DNA of 64,000 nucleotides. Source: Macrocybe gigantea (taxonomy: Eukaryota > Basidiomycota > Agaricomycetes > Agaricales > Callistosporiaceae). Location of the stretch: the NCBI GenBank assembly GCA_011319805.1, contig SJRY01000263.1, positions 310,001 through 374,000 of the forward strand, given 5' to 3'. The position numbers were made by a program, and so were the translations under genes. The notes beneath the pieces are model-generated. The model was not told the origin of the DNA. It did no database searches and saw only the letters and a list, made by a program, of their open reading frames with translations. Positions within the stretch are counted from its first letter, which is position 1. The number at the start of each line of letters is the position of its first letter. Shown piece after piece: positions 49,828 to 60,633 of the stretch.

Positions 49828-51706
49828 ATGGCTGTTTCTGCCGCGGACGTTCGCAGTGTCTTTGCAATCCCAGAGCAAAAGCAGCCTACGCCTGGTCTAT
49901 CACAGCAAAGGAAAGGCTCGACGTCTTCAGCGCGAAAGCCAGATGGCATCTCTCGGGAACTTTACTCCTTAATTGGCCCATCTGCACCGACTCTAGTGCC
50001 CCAACTTGCGAAACCACGTCTGAAGCAGAAGCCTAATCTCGGAGGTGCAAGGCAAAAGATCAAGTGGTGTGTATACTTTGTATATTTCCTTTCGCGACCT
50101 CGTGAATTCACACATCCGTTAGGGAGTGGCGGATGTTCAAAAACAGCGCAAGAAGCGATTCACTTCAACTCGGTCATTGGTCTAAAGCTTCGGAAGATCC
50201 AGATGCGGGTATGCAAGGATGCCATCTTCCTTCAAAGGACAGAAAGAAAATAATCCGTGGGTTAGACTATCCGTTCGCAAGATACAATGTCAAATCTACA
50301 TCGTATGAATACTCTCAAGATGAATATACCCGTTTCTTGGACGGTAAGTAATGACTGAGCGTTTAACCATAATTAATCCAAATTTCTGACATTAAATGAA
50401 GACAAGGATTGGTCTAAAGAAGAAACAGATTATCTTTTTGAAATCGTCTGGGATTATGACACTCGCTGGTATGTCATAAATGACAGATACGATTTTCCTG
50501 GCGGACCCACCCGATCGCTGGAGGTAAATCTGAAAATGCAATTGGAAGCGTCAGCACTCAATTTGCCTGGTCTCTAGGATTTAAAGGACCGGTACTTCAG
50601 TGTTTGTAGAAAGCTTATACGGAACAGGCCATGGCCGGGCGACGAGACAAGCAAAGCACAGCTTCTGTCAAGTTTCCAGTTCGACAAAGGCAGGTCGACG
50701 ACCTTTGGTTATACCTGCCGCAGACTGAGCCATTATCAATAGAACGTGAGGTTACCCGCAAAAAGTACATCAACCATCTGGAGACCCGGACGCCAGAACA
50801 AATGGTAGAAGAGGAAGCTTTGATAATAGAAGTCAAAAGATTAGAACAAAATGAGAGAAGATACAAGAAGGAACGCGACAATCTCCTCAGAACTTTAGCT
50901 GGCATAGATTCTGGTCTCCCAGACGTGATTGAAGATGAGGGTTTGGTGGCCCTCACCATTGACACGAAGAAGAAGAAAAAGAGCGGCGGCACTGCGTTGG
51001 ATGCTGACAGTCCTTCGACACCTTCTGCGATATCGGTTGCTACTCCCGTAGCCAAGCGGGTGCCTTCGGCGGCAAACGCGGCCTATGGTGATATGCAACA
51101 TGCCTATTTGTTGTCCAAAATACTGACTTGAAAGTGTCAACACTAGATTCCGCACATTGCATCTATCGAACTGATCCTGCATCCACCACAAAGGCGGCAC
51201 ACCAGCCAGCTACTCTTCGCTCATACAAATTGCCTGTGCCGAAAGCTGCCATTGCACCGAAAGTCACTGCCGCGCTGGCGGAACTCGGAATCTCTCACAC
51301 ACGTCTTGTCATGCCCACGCGTGACAATGTTGCACAATTAGAATCACTATTGGAAGCGACAACTGCACTCGTGGACACGAAGCGTCTGGTGGACAAGGCC
51401 AACTATGACATACAAACGGTAAAAACCCAGCTGGGACTAAGGGAGAGCGAGAGTGTTGACGGTGAAAGGGAATCCTTCGCCGTGATGGAGTTCGATGAAG
51501 GCGAGGTCATCGGCCAAAATGGAAGATCACAAAGTGTGGTCAGCACGCGAAGTCGAAAACATGTATGTGGTTCCTGGAATAGCCACCGTCTGATAAGCTA
51601 ACCATGTCCATGTGACCAGGCTCGAAGGTCAATGTCGATTTCATCAGTCGACACTTCGGCGACAGGATCCACGCGTCCGGGAACGAAACGTCAAAAGCGG
51701 AGCTGA
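49828..51706 (+). CDS. SWC4: SWR1/NuA4 subunit Swc4 (DMAP1-like)
   Basis: Shared subunit of the SWR1 chromatin remodeller (H2A.Z deposition) and the NuA4 acetyltransferase. The N-terminus is MAVSAADVRSVFAIPEQKQP with DGISRELYSLIGPSAPTLVP. The SANT/Myb-like module typical of DMAP1 is DKDWSKEETDYLFEIVWDYD with WYVINDRYDFPGGPTRSLED and LKDRYFSVCRKLI. A coiled coil follows (EREVTRKKYINHLETRTPEQ, IEVKRLEQNERRYKKERDNL), then RSYKLPVPKAAIAPKVTAAL and LVMPTRDNVAQLESLLEATT. The C-terminus carries SISSVDTSATGSTRP and ends TKRQKRS. Introns lie near 50067-50127, 50194-50266 and 50344-50402. The ATG at 49828 fits the family start and lies 69 bp from the divergent AAA gene. It converges with VTC1, with stops 184 bp apart. 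Confidence 0.9.
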
Positions 51707-51889
51707 GGTCATCATGATAAGTTCGTATATTGTTTGGAGGAGTTGTATATGATAAAGGAGCCTTTGGGACATTCGATCGTAGTGTAAATGTAGATTGACT
51801 AGTAATTATACAAACGTGCAAGAAAGACATTTTTTGTGAGGGAATGAAGTATAGTCATGTTCAAGTAAACAGTCACGAAGGAAGGCACT

Positions 51890-52483
51890 TCACTGCGTAA
51901 ACCGAAGAACGAAATTGACGATGACAGCGACTGCGAGAAAAGTGAGCCACGGCATGCGAATAACGACGGTCAAGCAACGGTACCTAGAAGTGCAACACAG
52001 AGAACGGTCTTGCCGCAGAAAAAGAACGTTCAACTTGCCGTCCAAGGACGTGTTAACAAATCACATACCGGACCAAGCCTATCATCATAGGGTCCTCTTC
52101 CTCCTCGACGAATAGACGCTGCTCTCCAGTGATAGGTGTAGAGGGCGTAAACCATAATCGCCATCGCTAATAGTCACAGAACGAAGCATACGTCGACCTG
52201 AAAGAACCGTGACAAAAATGGTACCACGTACCAACAACTGAGAACATCGCTGCGCTGATTCTTCCAACCTATCAAGATAAGGGCACAATGGATGCACGAA
52301 AATAAATGGGCGCACTTTGTCTCCGAAATTCAGCAACCCCACAGCGAGACCGCCAAGGACCACAGTAAAGTGTAACCATGACAGAAATGTTCTTTCATTA
52401 GCGAAGGATACTTTTGGTTCAACGCGGACAGGCAGCGCTATACGCTTGTTGGCGGTGCGCTGGAGGAGTGGTTGGGTGGACAT
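51890..52483 (-). CDS. VTC1: Vacuolar transporter chaperone subunit Vtc1
   Basis: Small three-helix membrane subunit (DUF202 fold) of the VTC complex, which makes polyphosphate and moves it into the vacuole. It begins [20 protein letters not shown], then [20 protein letters not shown] (conserved [10 protein letters not shown]), the first membrane helix [16 protein letters not shown], an ISAAMFSV block after an intron, and a second helix [26 protein letters not shown] leads to the third helix [18 protein letters not shown]. The length is about 140-160 residues, as for Vtc1. The exon joining DDRLGP to the third helix is slightly ambiguous because two acceptors are possible near 51980 and 51935. 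It is the only VTC subunit in the window. Confidence 0.88.
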
Positions 52484-52891
52484 GGTTAAAGTCTCAGAGC
52501 AGTTCGATGACGGCTCAATTCAATCCTGTATTACGTAATGAACTCCCTACCCCGAAAGGTTCACGCACGTTCGTCGATTAAGACCAGTAAGACGGTTTCC
52601 TGCCAGTTCTCCAGGTCGTGTCTTCCCATGTCCTATTGCTAAAGGGAATGCGGTTGGTTTAAACCGATACAATTGTGTCATGCTTTACAGGTAGACATAC
52701 GTATACTTAGGTTTCTCATACGCCCGGTTTTACACGTTCCTGGACCGCAGGACGACCAGGATGACCGTAAAGCCGCGGTCAACCTAACGTAAGGCAATGA
52801 GATCAGACAAGCGTGCTGCCATACTCACTTTGCGATACGCCAGATCAAGTAGATTGCCCAGGTAATGGTAATAGTACGTCCAGATATAGTA
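52484..52891. other. Intergenic region between U1-C stop and VTC1 start
   Basis: About 400 bases with no gene seen. It should hold the VTC1 promoter and the 3' flank of the U1-C gene. No long repeats or stem-loops stand out. Confidence 0.4.
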
Positions 52892-53854
52892 TTACCTTCC
52901 ACTCATCATTCGCAATCTATCCGGATGAATGCTTGGTCCGTTGCTAGCAGGAGGTGGTGCGCTGCCTGCGTCAGGATTGCTTGAAGGATTTTGGGGATTG
53001 GTCGCGGGAGTCCAGAGCTACTCGAAGGAATACCAGGCGGGAACCCAGTAGGGGGAGGGCCAGCGTTGGACGGGAAAGGCGGTACGCCGGGGGGTGGAAC
53101 ACCCGGGGCAGTACCGTTGGAAGTACTGGTCATTGGCGGGAAAGGCGGAGTTCCTGGAAAATGTAGGGTGAGAAGTGCGGTTAAAGGAAGCAAAGCAGGG
53201 AAAAAAAAAAAGAGAACATAGTTGACTTATGAAATGCAACTTACCGAAAGCACCAGGAGGAGGCATTCCGCCGGGAGGGAATGGCGGGGCTCCAGGGGCT
53301 CCCATAGGCGGAAAACCAGGCGGTGGAGGGAATGGTGGGCGGCCTAGAAAATATATTTAGCTTGTGCACCACGAGAGAATTATTCCAAGCTCACCTGCTG
53401 GAAAACCTGGTGGCGGAGGTCCGTAACCCATGGGCGGGGCACCAAAGGGAGGAGGTGCGCCAAGATGCTGAGGTCCAAAGCCAAAGCCTCCTGGTGGAGG
53501 TCCACCGCTTGATTCGTAGGCAGATGTAATCTGGTCTATGATGCTTTGTGCTTTGTCATGACCGAGGGCTGCAAAGATGAAGGTTAGGTGAAGTTGACAA
53601 TTGAAGCATAGGAAACATACAGGCATAGTAATCTCGAACATTTGAGAGATGATTTCTGCCGCTGTTGTGTGCCTTGCGCACTGAATAGAATGAACAATGA
53701 GTAAGTCAAATAGCGGCACAGGGCAACAAGACCAAACCTGAAGTGGAATCGTGAGTCAAAAATACATCACAGTAGTCGCAGTAATGTTTCTAGTGGAAAG
53801 AGGCGGTCAGCAGGAAAGAAATGGAAAGGGCGACGGAGAGGCGCTAACCGGCAT
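52892..53854 (-). CDS. U1 small nuclear ribonucleoprotein C
   Basis: U1 snRNP-specific zinc-finger protein that stabilises 5' splice-site recognition. Exon 1 is just MP; after an intron KHYCDYCDVFLTHDS follows, then after another intron VRKAHNSGRNHLSNVRDYYA, giving the C2H2 zinc finger (CDYC and HNSGRNH). Then come LGHDKAQSIIDQITSAYESS and a long Pro/Gly-rich tail (GFPPMGAPGAPPFPPGGMPP and repeats of PPG). The typical ending ASNGPSIHPDRLRMM with SGR stops at 52892. That end is in a different frame from the GIPSSSS segment, with one base apparently missing near 53009-53013. The gene is divergent from LSM3, and the ATGs are 91 bp apart. Confidence 0.9.
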
Positions 53855-53945
53855 GGTGAGGTGGTGGTCAAGAATGAAGGCAAGTTGTGTCGGAGTTTGA
53901 ATAGCCGATGCAGACTAGAGCAACATTTATCGCAAAGCCCCTGCA
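53855..53945. promoter_or_regulatory. Short divergent promoter shared by U1-C and LSM3
   Basis: Only 91 bp separate the two ATGs of these spliceosomal genes, so they probably share a promoter and are co-expressed. No TATA box is obvious. Regulation in common is inferred. Confidence 0.5.
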
Positions 53946-54385
53946 ATGGATTCTTCATCCTCTGGCATTCAGGAGCCCTTTGATCTCGTCAGATTGTCTC
54001 TCAGTGAGCGCGTCTTTGTCAAGCTGAGAGGGGATAGAGAGCTCACCGGAATCCTTCATGTGAGTTTACGTATGTCTGTACTCCTACACTGTACCATTTC
54101 GTTTCTAGGCTTACGACGGGCACATGAACCTCATCCTCAGTGATGTTGAGGAGACTATCATGATCGTCGATGTCGAGGGTAGTTCGGGGAGGCCAGGGAC
54201 AGTCAACGTGCGCCGCAACTGGTCTCCGGCATAATTGCTGTAAACTGATGAATGCAGGTCGCAAAACGAAAAATGGACATGCTATTTGTGCGGGGTGATG
54301 GTGTCATTCTGGCGAGTGTTGCTCTTTCGTTCTGCAGCCTTTGACTAATCTTGGGTGATAGGTCTCTCCGCCTTCGCGAACATGA
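53946..54385 (+). CDS. LSM3: U6 snRNA-associated Sm-like protein LSm3
   Basis: Subunit of the LSm1-7 (mRNA decay) and LSm2-8 (U6 snRNP) rings. The exons give [58 protein letters not shown] and [18 protein letters not shown], then VSPPSRT. Sm motif 1 ([11 protein letters not shown]) and Sm motif 2 ([10 protein letters not shown]) are intact. The length is about 95-100 residues, normal for LSm3. The last intron (54312-54361) starts with GC, not GT (CTG|gcgagt ... gatag), and is needed to keep the frame and the VSPP ending. The insert [12 protein letters not shown] before the second motif is small and variable in the family. Confidence 0.92.
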
Positions 54386-54612
54386 CATTTCGACGCGTTT
54401 CCAAATGACGACGAATATGCTTTATGTCCTATCCTGGTACCCATTGCCCTGCATCATTGCATACCCATTGCCGAAAACTACAACACTACACCGCCGTACT
54501 GTCACCCTTGTAATGTGTTGCGGGTCAAACCGTGTATCATAGCATCGACATTGCTACATTTCCTCTGCATCCCAAGACGTGAACTGCTAGCACCATGAAA
54601 TGTATGGCTGAC

Positions 54613-55081
54613 TTAATTCGGCGCTGGGATAGGGTCTTGATTCATGTCGTCCGAACTGGGAACAATCGCGCCTGCTGGCCATGTCTCGTCACGTAGCCAT
54701 GCAGCGTGAATGATTTTGATCTTGTTAGAAACAGTCAGATTCGGCAACAACCAAGATAGAAGGATGGCGTACGACGATTGGCATGGGTAGCCTTCTTTTC
54801 AGGTGTCCTCCTTTGCTGAGCCTGAGCCAGATACCTTTGAGTGCATTATCCCATATGAGTTCATTTTCGATCGCAGCAGGAGCGTCGAGCATCTGCCTAA
54901 GTTTTTGGAGGGATTCTGAATCATCGAGTTTAAGCGAGGAGCTCGCTTTGTTCGCCGCTGGAGTCAACCATAATTTACGCCTTGCGAAGTAATGATCTGG
55001 GCCCGGTGGTGGGAGATCGGCCATCGCCATACGATCATCAAATGTCAGAGGATGGGTATCATGCTTCGTGTTGGATACCAT
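54613..55081 (-). CDS. Unrecognised small protein
   Basis: A protein of about 140 residues that I do not recognise. It starts MVSNTKHDTHPLTFDDRMAM, then ADLPPPGPDHYFARRKLWLT, SLKLDDSESLQKLRQMLDAP and WDNALKGIWLRLSKGGHLKR. After a 52-base intron in the 54722-54775 region it continues IKIIHAAWLRDETWPAG and ends DDMNQDPIPAPN. No signal peptide or membrane helix is visible. It is divergent from the GRR1-like gene, with ATGs 121 bp apart and a CACGTG between. An upstream ATG in the same frame (55147) would overlap the promoter and looks unlikely. The two-exon structure and composition support a real gene; the function is unknown. Confidence 0.6.
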
Positions 55082-55126
55082 TTTCTTTGTACCCCCGCCT
55101 GGTGGCACACCTGAGTGGTGGCCAAG

Positions 55127-55132
55127 CACGTG
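55127..55132. promoter_or_regulatory. CACGTG palindrome in the divergent promoter of the unknown protein and GRR1
   Basis: An E-box hexamer in the 121 bp gap between two divergent starts, about 70 bp from the GRR1 ATG. Use is inferred from position. Confidence 0.3.
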
Positions 55133-55202
55133 ACCTTCCCCTCCCACGAGCCTGCAGACCGCCGCCGTTCAACTCGTTGTTCAACTTCATCGACGATCAC
55201 CA

Positions 55203-57939
55203 TGTACAATCACCCCATATCGTCCACCACCTCCTTCTCCGACGACGACAATGACGATGAAATCCAACATCCAATCTTCTTCTCCAATCCTGCCGCCCTT
55301 TCCCCACCTCCGTGGTCATCCAAGTCGCATGCAACGCCTGATTCCAATGCAAAGCTCTCTCCCACGTCTCTTCTTCCCCCGGAAGTCCTCATCCATATCC
55401 TGAAACACCTTCATTCCACGAGAGATATCCTGAGTGCCCTTCGGGTCTCGCGAACGTGGTGCGAGTGCTCGGTCGAGCTGCTTTGGCACAAGCCGGCTTT
55501 CCCAAACCATGAAACTTTGCAAAAGATGACTAGAGTCATTAATAGCTCCAATCAGACCTTCACATACGCCCGCTTCATCCGTCGCCTCAATCTACTCAAC
55601 CTCGGCGATCGCATTACTGACGACACCTTTGCCGCATTTGGTCATTGCGATAGGTTGGAACGGCTCACACTCGTGAACTGCGAGCGCCTCTCGCAGGACG
55701 TTCTGATTCGCACCCTACCTTTCTTTCCAAACCTGGTGGCGATCGACCTCAGCGCCGTGGTCAACACGACAGATGATGCAATTATAGGTCTAGCTTTAAA
55801 TGCCAAACGTCTTCAAGGCATCAACCTCGCAGGATGTAGCAAAGTGACGGACAGAGGTGTTATGGTTCTTGCGCAGAACTGCCCTCTTTTACGCAGAGTT
55901 AAACTCAGTGGCTTGGAGTCTCTGACAGATGAGCCCGTCTCTGCCCTAGCCAAACTCTGCCCCTTGCTCTTAGAAATAGATCTCAATCACTGCTCTCTCA
56001 TCACAGACATTTCCATTCGTGATGTGTGGGTTTTCTCCACCCATATGCGCGAAATGCGCTTGTCGCATTGTCCACAACTCACAGATGCTGCCTTCCCTGC
56101 TTCGTCGAGGCCGTCAGACCCGATCTCCCACGCGGAAAGTCGTAATCCATTTTCTGTCTCTGTGGCGGATTCGACAGAGCTGCCTCCTCTCATCCTTCGC
56201 CGTACACTAGAGCACCTTCGGATGCTTGACCTCACCGCCTGCTCCCTTGTCACCGATGATGCCATTGAGGGCATCGTATCCCACGCCCCCAAGATTCGTA
56301 ACCTTGTGCTTTCCAAGTGTGGGTTCTTGACCGATAGAGCCGTCGAAACTATATGCAAACTTGGGAGGCATTTGCATTACCTGCATCTTGGTCACGCTGC
56401 TAAAATAACAGACCGTTCAGTGCGCACATTGGCCAGGTCCTGCACTCGCCTGCGATACGTCGATTTCGCCAGTGAGTTTCAATCATGATGCCCCTCGATT
56501 CAACAATGACGCATTATTCATCATAGATTGTACGCTTTTGACGGACTTGTCGGTATTTGAACTGTCGGCTTTACCTAAACTTCGTCGTGTGGGGCTAGTT
56601 AGGGTCAACAACCTGACGGATCAAGCAATATACTCTCTCGCTGAACGCCATGCGTCACTGGAACGCATTCATTTGTCCTATTGTGACCAAATATCTGTCA
56701 TGGCCGTTCATTTCCTCCTTCAAAAGTTGCATAAATTGACACATCTCAGTCTCACCGGCGTACCTACGTTCCGACAACCCGAACTACAACGGTTCTGCCG
56801 TGAACCCCCAAAGGTAAGAAAATGGTCCTTGTCTTTGCCCTGTTCCATTAGGAACTGACGACCATTACCAGAGTTTCAACTCGACTCAGCAACTCGCGTT
56901 TTGTGTCTACTCCGGCAAGGGAATATCGCAACTTCGCGCGTTTTTAACAGAACTCTTTGATCATATGACAGAAATGAATGGTACAGATGACACCGAATAT
57001 GAAGAAGATGACGATGCAGGGGAGGCTTATGTGGAAGAAGACACACCTGATCCTTATCCAGAGGAGGATGACGATGCAGAAAGCTACGTTCCCAGATCTG
57101 CATCCGGCAGAGACTCCACAGAACACGCGACGATTCGTAATTCCTATCCAAGTCCACCTCAGGCCACCATTTGGCGCGATATGCTCCCGCCTAGTCATCC
57201 AGCGCCATTGACATCTAGCCATGTTGCGAATTCCTCGATTCATGCTTCCACCAGTTACCCAGCTCCCGCTGGTGCTCATATGCACCGGTCCATGGCGGAC
57301 GCCCTTCCTATCGTTGAGAGGTCGGGGTCTCCATCTCTTAGTGGCACCACCTTGAATCCAAATGTAACGAGTCACCCCGAAATGGTGTCTTGGCCTAGCA
57401 CTTACCGCCAGGAGGCTCTATCAACCAGCCACCCATCTCAAAACAACGCTATCTCCTCGCCAATGACGCTCAATATGGCTGACAGCGGTCGCGGTCGGTT
57501 CGCGCAACGCCTGTCAGACCAAAACAATCATTTCACGACGGATAGTCATCACCGAACTCCAAGGGACCGTCCACAGGTGACCCGACTCCCCCAAGCATTT
57601 GCAACTTCCCCTTCCAGGCCCTTCAATGTAATACTCGACACACCTTCGACGACCAGCAGCACTCAGGCACACTCTGTTTCTGTTGACTGGCCCTACAGGG
57701 AGTCACCAGAACTTGCTCCGCCAACACAGCCAACTGTCAGGCATCCTCACGAATCCCCCGAGCCGCCGTGGGCGGACGGGCATCGGAGCGTCAAACGCAG
57801 CTTACGCAACACACTCAATGTCGCTGAACACTATGCGACTTCCTTACTTTTTGGTAGAGGTCCGAACGGTCAGGACGATGGCCATGGTCCGAACCAAACT
57901 TCCGGTGGTGCAAGCACGAATGCAAGTGTGGTGCTTTGA
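55203..57939 (+). CDS. GRR1: SCF ubiquitin-ligase F-box/LRR protein, Grr1-like
   Basis: Substrate receptor of an SCF ubiquitin ligase. In yeast Grr1 links glucose signalling and G1-cyclin turnover. The N-terminus is acidic and disordered. The F-box is SPTSLLPPEVLIHILKHL at about residues 53-70, followed by RDILSALRVSRTWCECSVEL. A long run of Cys-containing leucine-rich repeats follows (LERLTLVNCERLSQDVLIRT, LQGINLAGCSKVTDRGVMVL, LLEIDLNHCSLITDISIRDV, MREMRLSHCPQLTDAAF, LRMLDLTACSLVTDDAIEGI and further copies). A 50-60 base intron near 56471-56525 joins repeats, and another near 56814-56870. The last exon adds FCVYSGKGISQLRAFLTELF and a disordered Ser/Pro-rich tail of about 330 residues to VVL. 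The length and order match basidiomycete Grr1 proteins. Confidence 0.9.
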
Positions 57940-58165
57940 ACGACGTGTCACCTTGTGCATAGCATGACTTGGCTTGCGGTGGCCTTGAAATCATCGGTTG
58001 TTGCAATAATGCAGTGGTTTTGGCCAGAACACATGGACCTGATTAGTATGTTGCGAGGCGGATGTATGGTTATAGTTACAAACGATGTTGGATACATAAC
58101 TTAGTATACAATAGATTAGTGTCGTTCGCATTTGCAATCAAAAGAGTGTAGGTTAGATACATAGC

Positions 58166-60298
58166 CTAAATCCATTTATGGAGCTGACAGGCCAGTAGCC
58201 CGAAGAAGATAGTCACAAATACGGTCCCTACAACTGGTTTTCCAGCTCCTGAATGAGGATTGATGTTCTGTACCACATTTACCCCGCTGATAGAGACGAC
58301 AGCAAGTCCAGGACCTGGCACGTCCACAGAACAACCGTTTGTGCAATTGACCCATTTATTGGCAGGTGCCCAGGACGCGTCTTTGAGTATGCCATTCCCG
58401 GTGTTAGCAAGGGATTGTCCGCCCCACGCAATATTCGTTTTTTCCGTCGCGCTTTGTGCTGACAGATACTTTATGGTCAGATTCCGGCTCCCCGCTGAGG
58501 CAAATGTGTTGGATGGAAGCGAGAAGGAGGCAGAAGACGTATTGGCGTAATTGAACAAGACCAGCCGTTGGACAACGGCTCCCGATGCGTCGTAAATGGC
58601 ATATCCAGCGACTGTAGCGTTTACGTCGGATTTGGACTTTGAAATGTCCATGTCTACGACAACGCTTCCATTGGACGACTGCAGGATCTCTGCAGTCGCC
58701 AGGAGAGCGTAGTAGGGAGGGTTGGTCACCCAAGCTCCTTGGCTTCCAGTTGGACCATCCGGAGGTGTGAATAGATTGTAAGAGATGCCCCGCTCGCGCG
58801 TGTGCAGATAGGCTGCGCTATATCCAACGGACGCCATCTGCAAGGCATAATCAACGGTCCAGAGCGATCCGACGGCGAAAGTGTCGGAAACTGTCGGCAC
58901 CCCTCCACAAGACGCCGAATTGAACTCGGACATGATTACTTTCAGACTGCTAGTGTTCTGGGCTGAGGAAACCATGCTGACTCCAGGATGCTGCCACGAG
59001 GTCAACCGAACAACTAACTGACCATGAGGAGAATCGAACGGGTATTGCGAATAGCGTTTGGCGTACCATTAGCATGCTGCATGTAATAGGGCACACCAAA
59101 ATCGTAACGACCAAAACAGTTGTTCTGTGGGTAATGCTGCATTCTAGAATGCAAGGTTGGAGGGCTTTTCAGATGGTAAAAAGGATTTCTTACGATATAT
59201 ATTTGAGGATTCCAGAAAACGCGGCCAAATACCCGTCTTGCAAAAGCGCATCCAAATTCTAGAACGAATTAAGAAAAAAGAAAAGAAAAACAGACGGTTA
59301 GTCTCATGGCTCTTTTCGCAAAATACACGCACCCAGAAACAACAAATTGTAGGACCGCCAAGGTTTTTCAAATCCAAGATATTGCCTCCAGAGGTGTCAA
59401 CCAGGCGATTTGACACCATGCGAAATTCCTGGCAATGTAATCAGAACATTGCTTCGTGAAGAACCATGCGGCTTACGTTAATGTAGTCATCAGTAGTGTA
59501 ATTTTTTAAGTTAGGTCTTTGTTTATGGGTCGTATAAAGATCAGGCTCCTGTCATAAGAATTAAGGCTAACTTAACAGAAACAAAGCCAGATAACAAACA
59601 TTTCCTAGAAGGAACCCATCAAGGGAATCCGATAGTTCTTTCTGTGCCGCACCTAGTCTATCTTTAATTAGAAAATCCAGGCGTGTGACAGATATCACTC
59701 ACCCGCTACGATCGGCGTATCAGAATCATCGGGATCGAGCAAAGAAAGGCCTAAAATCAGTGAAAACGATGTCTTAAAAAAATACCCTGAACACTGTGCT
59801 TTGCCACTCACCAACGAGGTAGGATGCACCGCCTACGTCGGTTGAAACCTTCTTCAGGACTTGCCATAACATCGGGCCGTAATCGACGGGCTGATTGTTC
59901 GCATTTGCATCGGGATCTGTGAGTTGTACCATAGGGCTGGTCCAATTGGTATAGTACTTAGAACTGTCCATGGAATTCCCCCCGACTCTGATGCGAAGGG
60001 GAGATGATCCAGTACGACTGCGAATAGCAGTCAAATAATTCATCATTGTAGCGGGAATTGTAGAAGTGTCGTTTCCAACTGGAACTAGATGTTAGAAATT
60101 CGTAATGGGGAGAATCGGAGACTTACAATATTCATCCATGAAGCTCAGCTCAAAACTTATACCGAGAAAGTTGGGCTCGACAACATTTCTAACCGAGGGT
60201 GTTTGCGGCAAGGACACTTGGATAGGATCGGCGAGAGCTCTAAAAAACATCAGACAGCATAGGATGGTGTATAAACGAGTGAATAGGGGCTGAGCCAT
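58166..60298 (-). CDS. Glycoside hydrolase family 79 (beta-glucuronidase-like), secreted
   Basis: Extracellular beta-glucuronidase-type enzyme with a signal peptide (MAQPLFTRLYTILCCLMFFR). Eight or more exons give PQTPSVRNVVEPNFLGISFE, SPLRIRVGGNSMDSSKYYTN, VDYGPMLWQVLKKVSTDVGG, then DDSDTPIVAG and SLDGFLLGN. An intron ends immediately before EPDLYTTHKQRPNLKNYTTD, so the acid/base residue is the Glu of the GNEPDLY motif. After MQHYPQNNCFGRYDFGVPYY comes the nucleophile region KVIMSEFNSASCGGVPTVSD, then RERGISYNLFTPPDG and FNYANTSSASFSLPS. The end VVGTVFVTIFFGLLACQLHK is hydrophobic, so a GPI or membrane tail is possible. Both catalytic Glu motifs are intact. The gene faces the divergent PAF-AH-like gene and is convergent with GRR1. 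Substrates may be arabinogalactan-protein or other glucuronides. Confidence 0.85.
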
Positions 60299-60633
60299 GC
60301 TTTCGACAGAGGGGGGTTGGTAAATTATGCGGAGGTTTTGCATCACATATCCTGGATAGTTTTTATGCATTTCGGCATGAAGGCGGCGAAAACACCATAT
60401 TGCCACGAAACTGTTACTAATGAAATCAAGGAGACTGCTTATCGGTTTCATTACTTTCTCAGACTCGGTGTAATCTGGCCGTATAGAGTCGTACAGAAGT
60501 TCGGAGACGGCCCAATGGGGGAGAAAACGGAAATTTGGTCAGGCCGATTGTAATAGCAGCGATGGTTCTGAGTCCGCATTTGGAAGACTGAAATTCTGGT
60601 ATACTTTTGTTCCACGTGGCTCACGCGGTGACA
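60299..60633. other. Divergent intergenic region between GH79 and PAF-acetylhydrolase-like genes
   Basis: About 335 bases containing both promoters. No gene or repeat is seen. A 78-codon plus-strand frame at 60317-60553 has no recognisable content. Confidence 0.4.
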
